A stretch of 5,551 bases of DNA from an uncultured Spirochaetaceae bacterium (lineage in GTDB: Bacteria > Spirochaetota > Spirochaetia > Treponematales > Treponemataceae), in contig CACYBG010000008.1 in NCBI GenBank assembly GCA_902772605.1, positions 1 through 5,551 on the forward strand. The letters are read 5' to 3'. The position numbers and the translations under genes were made by a program. The notes under the pieces were generated by a model. That model was not told the origin of the DNA. It made no database searches and worked only from the letters and a program-made list of their open reading frames with translations. This document shows positions 1 to 5,551 of the stretch, in pieces (the stretch's first letter is position 1; every line of letters begins with the position of its first letter).

Positions 1-65
1 TACTTCCCTGGAATATCTCAATTTCGGCCTTTCATGAAGAGGGAACCTGGAAAAATGACGCGTAG
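1..65 (+). other. Possible 3' end of a gene entering from the left edge
   Basis: The first ~60 bases have coding-like composition and the sequence turns AT-rich and non-coding-looking just after. Three + frames are open at the left edge. Frame 3 ends at TAG 63-65 with a tail containing FHEEGTWKNDA; frame 2 ends at TGA 35-37 with the tail SLEYLNFGLS; frame 1 runs to TAA 136-138 but through the AT-rich stretch. Frame 3 fits the composition break best. No minus-strand frame here has a credible start. If a gene is present it converges with mfd. The fragment is far too short to identify, and it could also be plain intergenic DNA. Confidence 0.22.
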
Positions 66-93
66 GAGGTTAAAAATTGACGCTTACATGAAG

Positions 94-144
94 GTATCCA
101 CAGGAATAAGTAGACAGAACATACATTATACACAGTAATGCACA
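94..144 (+). promoter_or_regulatory. Cluster of three DnaA-box-like sites
   Basis: Against the general bacterial DnaA-box consensus TTATNCACA, TTATACACA at 126-134 is a full match. GTATCCACA at 94-102 and TAATGCACA at 136-144 each differ at one position. All three lie on the same strand within 51 bases of AT-rich non-coding DNA downstream of mfd. This is seen directly in the sequence. Whether DnaA binds here is inference: the box used by this organism is unknown, no dnaA or dnaN gene is in the window, and short AT-rich motifs arise by chance. It could be a DnaA-responsive regulatory site or coincidence; I see no basis for calling it an origin. Confidence 0.25.
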
Positions 145-154
145 TATCAGTCTA
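125..154 (-). promoter_or_regulatory. Possible sigma-70-type promoter pointing left
   Basis: On the minus strand a perfect -10 hexamer TATAAT (130 to 125) lies 18 bases after TAGACT (154 to 149), which matches four of six bases of the -35 consensus TTGACA. Transcription would start near base 118 and run off the left edge. No open reading frame with a start codon and ribosome binding site follows on that strand within the window, so its target would be outside it, or an RNA, or nothing. The hexamer overlaps the best DnaA-box match, so both signals may be the same AT-rich patch. Confidence 0.22.
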
Positions 155-233
155 CATCAGGCCATACCCTGCAATCAAGCAAGCATACGGCCTGTGAGCA
201 TTAACCGGCGGTTCAATAAGGAATCATCAGTTC

Positions 234-3200
234 CTAAATCAGCCTGTCGAGCTTTTCCTTTATGAATTCGCACTTGGTCTTCAGGTCTATCGAATCCATG
301 CGTATCAGAAGCTGTGAAGGATCCTGAGGATTCGGCCTTATGGACTTCGGATAGAGTTTCAGAAGCCCCATGAGCTTGTCTATGCTGATGCTGGAAATGT
401 CGGCAAAGGTTACGGCCGCAACATGGTTCCTTTCTATCAGCGATACTATTCCAATCCTGCCGCAGATTATGCGGATCTTTGCAAGGTTCAAAAGGCTGTT
501 GACTTCATCAGGAACAGGACCGAACCTGTCGAAAAGCTCTTCATGGACGGCCTCAAGTTCACGGTCGGTCCTTACCATTGCAATCTTCTTGTACATTTCC
601 ATCTTGGTCTGGGCATCGGCGATGTACGAATCGGGAATGAATCCGGAATATTCAAGTTCAAGGAGCACTTCAGTCGGAGCCTTCCAGTCGGTGGTACTCA
701 GCCGTTCTATGGCGGAATTCAGCAGTGTCAGATACATTTCAAATCCGACGTCGCAGACCTGACCGCTCTGATCGCGCCCCAAAAGGTTTCCGGCACCACG
801 GATTTCCATGTCCTTCATCGCAATCTTGAATCCGCTTCCAAGCTCGGTAAAATCGGAAATGACCTGGAGCCTCTTCATGGCCTTTTCGGAAAGTTCCTTG
901 TTTTCAGGATAGAAAAGATATGCGTATGCCTGTCTGTCGCTTCGACCGACCCGTCCCCTGAGCTGATACAGCTGGCTGACTCCGTACATGTCCGCACGGT
1001 CTATGATTATCGTGTTGACGTTCGGAATGTCTATTCCGTTTTCGATTATGGTGGTTGCAACAAGCACGTGGAATCCGCCGTTCTTGAAGCGCCTGAATAT
1101 GTCGTCAAGCTCGTCGCTGGACATCTGGCCGTGTGCAGAATCTACGAGCATTTCGGGGACTATCCTTTCAATCCGCCTGCAGGCTTCGTCAAGGGTTTCG
1201 ACCCTGTTGTGGAGGTAAAAGACCTGCCCGCCCCTGTCAACTTCACGGCGTATGGCCGCGGCAATCTTTTCGTCGGAAAACTCGTCGATGACGGTTTCAA
1301 TCGGATGCCTGTTCTGAGGTGGCGTCGTAAGAAGCGACATGTCCCTGATTTTCAGAAGGCTCATGTGCAGGGTCCTGGGTATCGGAGTTGCACTCAAGGT
1401 CAGGCAGTCTACGTTCGTCTTCAGAACCTTGAGCTTTTCCTTGTCCTTCACTCCGAAACGCTGTTCCTCATCGATTATCATGAGGCCGAGATCCTTGTAT
1501 ACGACGTCCTTCTGGATTATCCTGTGGGTTCCAATCAGAAGGTCTATCTTTCCTTCCGCAAGCAGAGCCAGTATCTTTTTCATTTCCTTTGGTTCGACGA
1601 ATCTGGACATCTGTGCAATGCGCACCGGGAAATTCCTGAACCTTTCGACGGCATTTTCGTAGTGCTGTTCGGCAAGGATGGTCGTAGGAGCCAAAAGTGC
1701 GACCTGCTTTCCACCCATGACGGCCTTGAATGCAGACCTGAGGGCAAGTTCGGTCTTTCCATAGCCGACGTCACCGCAAACGAGCCTGTCCATCGGAACC
1801 GGCTTTTCCATGTCGGCCTTTATGTCCTGCGTTGCTGAATACTGGTCCGGAGTATCCTCATAAGGGAATGCGGCTTCAAATGCGGCCTGCCATTCGGTAT
1901 CCTTCGGAAATGCATATCCGCGGGATGCCTGACGCTTCGAATAAAGGTCGATGAGTTTTTCGGCAATCTCCTCAACCTGCTTCTGTACCCTGGCCTTCCT
2001 CGCACTCCAGCTTTTCGAGCCAATCCTGTCAAGAGCCGTATGGGACGAATCCCCGCCTATGTACCTCTGCACAAGGTTTACCTGCTCTATCGGAATCAAT
2101 ACGTATTCCCGGTCGGCATATTCAAGCTTTATGAAATCCCTTTCCATGCCCAGCGACCTTACGCGCTCTATGCCCTTGAAAAGACCGATTCCGTAGTTCA
2201 CGTGAACGACCAGATCCCCGGGATTCAGGTCCATGAAAGTATCGATAGGCTTTGATTTTGCCGTCCTGATTGATTTTGGAGCCGCTTTCCTGCGTCCGAA
2301 AATTTCGCTTTCCTGGATTACCAGAACCTTTTCAGACGAGACTGCAAATCCTTCCGTCAGCGGACAATCGAAAGTCTGAACCGGATGCACATCGCCTGCG
2401 TCCCCGGAAAATTCCTTTACGACCTCCCTGATCCTGAGTCCCTGGTTCGGATTGTCGGCGAAAATGTAAATCCACCAGCCGTCTTTCTGGCGTATTGAAA
2501 TCTCTTCCTTAAAATAGCTGATGTTTCCTAGGAAACTTAAGGCAGGCTCGCTACGAATCCATGAAACGGAAGGATTCGACTGGGATTCAATCGACTCCAT
2601 GTCGGTCCTCTGTAAAAACCTTACGTTCCTTTTCCTTGATTCGACCAGCGTTGAAAAATCAAAGAAGGTCTCGGACGGAGGAAGTACCGGAAGCGTCTGC
2701 CTTGAAAGCCTGTATGAACTGGCAAATTCCTTGTCCAGCGCAATCTTCGAATTCAGAAGCTTCTCGTAATTGAAGCAGAAGACGGTCGTATCTTCGTCTA
2801 TGTAATCCAGCACGGAATACAACCTGTCCCAGACGAGTCCGTAAAAAAGCTCCTCTCCTTCAGTCTCGCCGTTGACCATGAGTTCACAGACTATCCTGTC
2901 CTTTTCCTTGAGGGCTTCAGGAGTGAATGCTAGCCTTGCTGACGAAACCTGAATTTCCCCCTCCCCGTCATCAGTAAAGGAAGGTTTTTCAGGGCTTTCA
3001 TCGGAATCTTCATGCGATTCTGCAACCGTCTTATGCTTCATCCTGTCGAACTCTGCAAAATTGTTTACGATTCCGGTCTGAGATTCTCCGTCAAGGACAT
3101 CCTCAAGTTTTTTTGCAAGCTCTTCCGTCCATAGGACTTCCTTCATCGGATAAATTAAGATTGAATCAACATTATTCTTCGTACTCTGGGTTTCAACTTC

Positions 3201-3923
3201 AAAGGTCTTTATGCAGGATATCTCGTCGAAATCAAACACGATTCTGTACGGAAAGCTCTCGCCGGGCATGAATATGTCAACGACTTCGCCTCGGACGGCA
3301 AATTCTCCCTTCAATCCGACCTTGGGAACCCTCATGTATCCCATTTCAGAAAGCCTTACGGCTATGGAATCCGGGCTGATTTCCTGATGTACCGAAACTC
3401 CGAACGAAAGCTTCCTTATATATGACGCAGGCGGAACGGGATTCAGGAGCGCCCTTTGAGGAACTATGAAAACACGGGGTTTTGCCCCTGCAGGATTCTT
3501 TACGGCAAGTTTTGAAAGGACTCCCGCCCTCATGCCGAAAAGTATGGATCCCCTTGAAGTAGGCCTGTACGCAACGGTACCCCACCACGGAAGCTTAAGC
3601 ACCTCCACCCCGTCGCCCAGTACCGTCATAAGGTCTGATTCGCACTCATCCGCATCCTTCTGGCTAGAGACGATTATCAGAAAATCCTCCTGATGGCGTA
3701 ACATTTTCTGCTCATACTGCATTTTATGAATGCGGGCGAAATGTCTTTTCCTCATGTATTCCGCAATGTAGAATGCATTGAGGGAGCCGTTCAGTCCGTG
3801 GACATCAAGTGGAAATACGTCCGAAACGCTTTCAGCCGACGACGCCCGGGAAATTTCATCAGAAAAATCCTTCCATGAGGAGATGATTGGAATTAGTGAA
3901 TTTGTTGATAATGAATTTTTCAT
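234..3923 (-). CDS. mfd: Transcription-repair coupling factor Mfd (TRCF), ATP-dependent DNA translocase
   Basis: Mfd is a cytoplasmic ATPase that binds RNA polymerase stalled at a DNA lesion, pushes it off the template and recruits UvrA for nucleotide excision repair. Numbering from the preferred start (1229 residues), the order is as follows. A UvrB-like N-terminal module contains GLNGS (43-47) and GEFAVRGEVVDIF (206-218). An acidic insert spans about 301-324. The RNA-polymerase-interaction domain contains GDLVVHVNYGIG (569-580). Walker A is GDVGYGKT (717-724, K723), motif II is DEEQ (818-821), motif III is SATPIPRT (844-851) and motif VI is QLRGRVGR (987-994). The translocation motif has R1042 and Q1052 in GAGNLLGRDQSG context, and the C-terminal TRCF domain is about 1084-1199. 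The frame opens at ATG 4001 (1255 residues). ATG 3923 is preferred because its N-terminus fits family length better and GGA lies 5 bases upstream; ATG 4001 also has GGA at 8 bases, so the start is not settled. No frameshift or lost catalytic residue. Stop is TAG; no clear terminator follows. Confidence 0.97.
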   Translation of the reverse strand: MKNSLSTNSLIPIISSWKDFSDEISRASSAESVSDVFPLDVHGLNGSLNAFYIAEYMRKRHFARIHKMQYEQKMLRHQEDFLIIVSSQKDADECESDLMTVLGDGVEVLKLPWWGTVAYRPTSRGSILFGMRAGVLSKLAVKNPAGAKPRVFIVPQRALLNPVPPASYIRKLSFGVSVHQEISPDSIAVRLSEMGYMRVPKVGLKGEFAVRGEVVDIFMPGESFPYRIVFDFDEISCIKTFEVETQSTKNNVDSILIYPMKEVLWTEELAKKLEDVLDGESQTGIVNNFAEFDRMKHKTVAESHEDSDESPEKPSFTDDGEGEIQVSSARLAFTPEALKEKDRIVCELMVNGETEGEELFYGLVWDRLYSVLDYIDEDTTVFCFNYEKLLNSKIALDKEFASSYRLSRQTLPVLPPSETFFDFSTLVESRKRNVRFLQRTDMESIESQSNPSVSWIRSEPALSFLGNISYFKEEISIRQKDGWWIYIFADNPNQGLRIREVVKEFSGDAGDVHPVQTFDCPLTEGFAVSSEKVLVIQESEIFGRRKAAPKSIRTAKSKPIDTFMDLNPGDLVVHVNYGIGLFKGIERVRSLGMERDFIKLEYADREYVLIPIEQVNLVQRYIGGDSSHTALDRIGSKSWSARKARVQKQVEEIAEKLIDLYSKRQASRGYAFPKDTEWQAAFEAAFPYEDTPDQYSATQDIKADMEKPVPMDRLVCGDVGYGKTELALRSAFKAVMGGKQVALLAPTTILAEQHYENAVERFRNFPVRIAQMSRFVEPKEMKKILALLAEGKIDLLIGTHRIIQKDVVYKDLGLMIIDEEQRFGVKDKEKLKVLKTNVDCLTLSATPIPRTLHMSLLKIRDMSLLTTPPQNRHPIETVIDEFSDEKIAAAIRREVDRGGQVFYLHNRVETLDEACRRIERIVPEMLVDSAHGQMSSDELDDIFRRFKNGGFHVLVATTIIENGIDIPNVNTIIIDRADMYGVSQLYQLRGRVGRSDRQAYAYLFYPENKELSEKAMKRLQVISDFTELGSGFKIAMKDMEIRGAGNLLGRDQSGQVCDVGFEMYLTLLNSAIERLSTTDWKAPTEVLLELEYSGFIPDSYIADAQTKMEMYKKIAMVRTDRELEAVHEELFDRFGPVPDEVNSLLNLAKIRIICGRIGIVSLIERNHVAAVTFADISSISIDKLMGLLKLYPKSIRPNPQDPSQLLIRMDSIDLKTKCEFIKEKLDRLI

Positions 3924-4154
3924 TTCTGTCCGATAATACAATAGGTTTAAATATCCAAGGAACCGCAGATTGAAACCATAAGAATCAAGCTCGGGTTCCA
4001 TGCTGATTTTCCAGATTCAGGCAGGATGAATCCCAAGGGACATTCGACCTGAACAGAAGAAAAGCAGCGTCTATCACGGTCGGCAAAGGTCAATCCGAGA
4101 CGGAATGAAGTCGGTGCCGTCCTAAAATGTCTGAAAACAGACGGGAGTTTGGTC
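3924..4154. promoter_or_regulatory. Divergent intergenic region between mfd and the exported-protein gene
   Basis: This 231-base stretch (153 bases if mfd starts at 4001) must hold promoters for both directions. For the + strand gene the best -10 is TAAAAT at 4123-4128, with no recognisable -35 at 16-18 bases. For mfd, TTGACC on the minus strand (4093 to 4088) resembles a -35 but has no matching -10. A TATTAT (3938 to 3933) sits 9 bases before ATG 3923, which would leave almost no leader. The part nearest mfd is AT-rich; the rest is purine-rich. I see no operator repeat or riboswitch. Small + strand frames of 6 and 8 codons are not convincing. Confidence 0.35.
4128..4147 (+). promoter_or_regulatory. 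Small hairpin directly before the ribosome binding site
   Basis: GTCTG (4129-4133) and CAGAC (4138-4142) form a perfect five-pair stem closing an AAAA loop, extendable by one U-G pair (4128/4143). It abuts the ribosome binding site GGGAG at 4143-4147, which is 7 bases before the GTG start at 4155. The same GGGAG is only 1 base from the in-frame TTG at 4149, which is why GTG is taken as the start. The hairpin could modulate ribosome access, but a stem this short may simply be chance. Confidence 0.35.
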
Positions 4155-5147
4155 GTGAAACGAACGATAATTGCAATTCTATCCTTTTTTATGCTTTTTG
4201 CCTATAGTGCAGCAGCGCAGAACAACGCCGCAACCTCGTCCGCAGGCATCCGCAATGCAGAAATAGGCGTAAAATTCTACAACAGGACGCTTTACTACCC
4301 TGGCAATTCCGATGACAATCCTGTATATGTGCACATCACGATCAGGAACACCGGAGCCGATACATTGAGGTTCAAGCTGGCTGACGACAGGATTTTCAGC
4401 GTCGATTTCAAGGCTGTTGACGTAAAGAACAAGCAGCTTTCCCAGACCGACTACCTGATAAGGAAAAGGACGACAAGCCAGACCGTATACTTCAGGGAGA
4501 TTGCACTCGAACCGGGCGAAGAATACTCGTTCGTCGAAAACCTGAAAGACTACCTGAACATTTCGGAAGCTTCGATATATTACGTCACTGCTACGTTCTA
4601 TCCTGAACTCTACAGGAACAGGAACATCGCCCTTACGTCCAGAAGGCTTACGCTTGAAGTACGTCCGACACCGTCAGCCTCCACGTCAACATACATACCG
4701 GTCGAAAGCGAAACTGCATCTGTCCTTCAGCCGGAAGAAATCAGTCCGGACAAGGTCGTTGAACAGACAATCATTGCACGCCAGCAGAGCACATGGGACA
4801 AATTCTTCCTTTACATGGACGTTGAATCGATACTCAAGAACAATTCTACACGCAGCAGGAAATACAACACTGCCAGTGCAGACGAAAGGGCCGAAATGCT
4901 CAGACAGTTCAAGGCCGATTTGATGCAGTCCAGAATCGATACGGACATCGTTTCAATTCCAAGGAAATTCCAGATTGAATCCACGAACTACACTCAGACA
5001 CAGGGTACCGTAAAGGTCCTTGAATGGTTCGACTATCAGACATACACGGAAAAGAAGCGCTACACATATTACGTCCGTCAGCGCGATGGAATCTGGCAGA
5101 TTTACGACTACAGCGTAGACAACCTTGGAACTGAAGCCTTGAACTGA
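4155..5147 (+). CDS. Exported two-domain protein of unknown function (Ig-like plus NTF2-like)
   Basis: I do not recognise a named family. The start is GTG, 7 bases after GGGAG, giving 330 residues. Residues 1-21 form a signal peptide: MKR, a hydrophobic core (about 4-18), then AAA before Q22, a type I cleavage site. There is no lipobox cysteine, so it is probably periplasmic or secreted and not a lipoprotein. Residues about 33-170 look like an all-beta Ig-like domain (VYVHITIRNTGADTLRFKL at 57-75, LEPGEEYSF at 118-126), reminiscent of BsuPI-type or similar domains. A Ser/Thr/Pro-rich linker follows at about 172-190. Residues about 198-326 begin with helices (TIIARQQSTWDKFFLYMD) and end in strands with RYTYYVRQRDGIWQIYDYSV, the pattern of NTF2-like domains. 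No mature-part cysteines and no catalytic motif are visible, suggesting a binding or structural role. Probably cotranscribed with the zinc-ribbon gene 4 bases downstream. That it is a gene is near certain; the domain names are inference. Confidence 0.9.
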   Translation: MKRTIIAILSFFMLFAYSAAAQNNAATSSAGIRNAEIGVKFYNRTLYYPGNSDDNPVYVHITIRNTGADTLRFKLADDRIFSVDFKAVDVKNKQLSQTDYLIRKRTTSQTVYFREIALEPGEEYSFVENLKDYLNISEASIYYVTATFYPELYRNRNIALTSRRLTLEVRPTPSASTSTYIPVESETASVLQPEEISPDKVVEQTIIARQQSTWDKFFLYMDVESILKNNSTRSRKYNTASADERAEMLRQFKADLMQSRIDTDIVSIPRKFQIESTNYTQTQGTVKVLEWFDYQTYTEKKRYTYYVRQRDGIWQIYDYSVDNLGTEALN

Positions 5148-5151
5148 TTTT

Positions 5152-5551
5152 ATGGAAAAAAACAAAGCCAAGTACTTCTGCGAAAACTGCGGTGCGGAAG
5201 TACTTTCAAAAGCCAGATTCTGTCCACACTGCGGAAAATTCTTTTCTGCAGTCAGATGCCCAAACTGCAACTATACCGGACAGGTTTCGGACTTCAAGAA
5301 CGGATGCCCGCGATGCCATTACAAGACTTCCGATGCATCTTCAGACAGTCCGGAAAAATCAGGATACGATACGTCGGACGGATTGGAACACAAGCTGTCC
5401 AGAAAATCCAGAAGGAAGATAGGAAGGGCATTCACCGAATACAGAAGCAAATCGGCGGCTATATCAGGCGATACCCCAATCTGGCTTCTGGTTCTAAGCC
5501 TTGTAATACTGATAGGCGCAATAGTCGGAATATTTGCGGTCCTAAGACCCA
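5152..5551 (+). CDS. Double zinc-ribbon membrane protein, partial (3' end beyond window)
   Basis: The first 133 residues are present. Two zinc ribbons stand in tandem: C10-X2-C13 with C24-X2-C27 (CENCG and CPHCG knuckles), and C36-X2-C39 with C52-X2-C55 (CPNC and CPRC). A polar Ser/Asp-rich stretch (60-80) and a strongly basic segment (KLSRKSRRKIGR, 81-92) follow. One hydrophobic helix covers about 110-131, then R132. By the positive-inside rule the zinc ribbons should be cytoplasmic and the missing C-terminus extracytoplasmic. The ATG lies 4 bases after the upstream stop, with no good ribosome binding site close by (GAAG ends 15 bases away), so translation is probably coupled to the upstream gene. 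The cysteine pattern and helix are seen directly. The function is unknown: such ribbons can bind nucleic acid or protein. A role in handling the upstream exported protein is only a guess from position. Confidence 0.88.
   Translation, partial: MEKNKAKYFCENCGAEVLSKARFCPHCGKFFSAVRCPNCNYTGQVSDFKNGCPRCHYKTSDASSDSPEKSGYDTSDGLEHKLSRKSRRKIGRAFTEYRSKSAAISGDTPIWLLVLSLVILIGAIVGIFAVLRP

Noticed and set aside
64..138. Small + strand gene after AGGAGG at 64-69 (TTG at 77, or ATG at 88)
   Set aside because: The TTG frame stops after four codons. The ATG lies 18 bases from AGGAGG and gives only 16 residues, so the strong ribosome-binding-like sequence has no usable gene behind it.
203..235. Possible mfd terminator: palindrome AACCGGCGGTT (203-213) and stem AGGAA/TTCCT (219-235)
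   Set aside because: Stems are only 4-5 bp, one overlaps the mfd stop codon, and neither is followed by a T-run on the minus strand.
423..1838. Long + strand open frame of 471 codons opposite mfd
   Set aside because: It is fully antisense to the conserved Mfd motor and C-terminal domains, has no domain-like pattern, and is explained by codon bias of mfd. Shorter frames overlapping mfd on either strand are rejected for the same reason.
3933..3938. TATTAT on the minus strand as mfd -10 box
   Set aside because: It would put the transcript start almost at ATG 3923, removing the GGA, and the upstream -35 (TTCCTT) is poor. It remains possible only as a leaderless start.
4080..4090. Exact 11-base repeat TCGGCAAAGGT shared with 400-410
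   Set aside because: One copy lies inside mfd coding sequence; with no further similarity around either copy it is best treated as chance.
4026..4125. Upstream mini-ORFs on the + strand (ATG 4026, 8 codons; ATG 4105, 6 codons)
   Set aside because: They are too short, with weak or badly spaced ribosome binding sites and no attenuator-like codon content.

Overview
The window looks like an ordinary chromosomal housekeeping region of a spirochaete, most likely a Treponema. This rests on the Mfd sequence style (for example LPWWGTVAYR near the N-terminus), moderate GC, frequent AGG/AGA arginine codons, and a neighbouring secreted protein plus zinc-ribbon membrane protein of a type I associate with treponemes. 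The genus is an inference without any search. There are no mobile elements, CRISPR arrays, rRNA or tRNA genes.

Layout from left to right. Bases 1-233 hold no complete gene. The first ~65 bases may be the 3' end of a gene entering from the left on the + strand. From about base 66 the sequence becomes AT-rich non-coding, with three same-strand matches to the DnaA-box consensus at 94-144. Overlapping them is a perfect TATAAT on the minus strand. Bases 234-3923 (minus) encode Mfd, the transcription-repair coupling factor, complete with all helicase motifs and the RNA-polymerase-binding module. The reading frame stays open to an ATG at 4001, but the internal ATG at 3923 is my preferred start. The region up to 4154 is a divergent intergenic segment.

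On the + strand, a GTG-initiated gene (4155-5147) encodes a 330-residue exported protein with a cleavable signal peptide, an Ig-like beta domain and a C-terminal domain that looks NTF2-like. Four bases downstream, a second gene (from 5152, cut by the window end) encodes a double zinc-ribbon protein with a transmembrane helix. The 4-base spacing and poor ribosome binding site of the second gene suggest one operon with coupled translation.

Mfd removes RNA polymerase stalled at DNA lesions and recruits UvrA. The two + strand genes are transcribed away from it and nothing in their sequence ties them to repair. They are better read as an uncharacterised envelope-associated pair: one protein outside the cytoplasmic membrane, one anchored in it with its zinc ribbons probably inside. 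I find no clear undescribed system. The points most worth a second look are the DnaA-box-like cluster and the exported-protein/zinc-ribbon pair.
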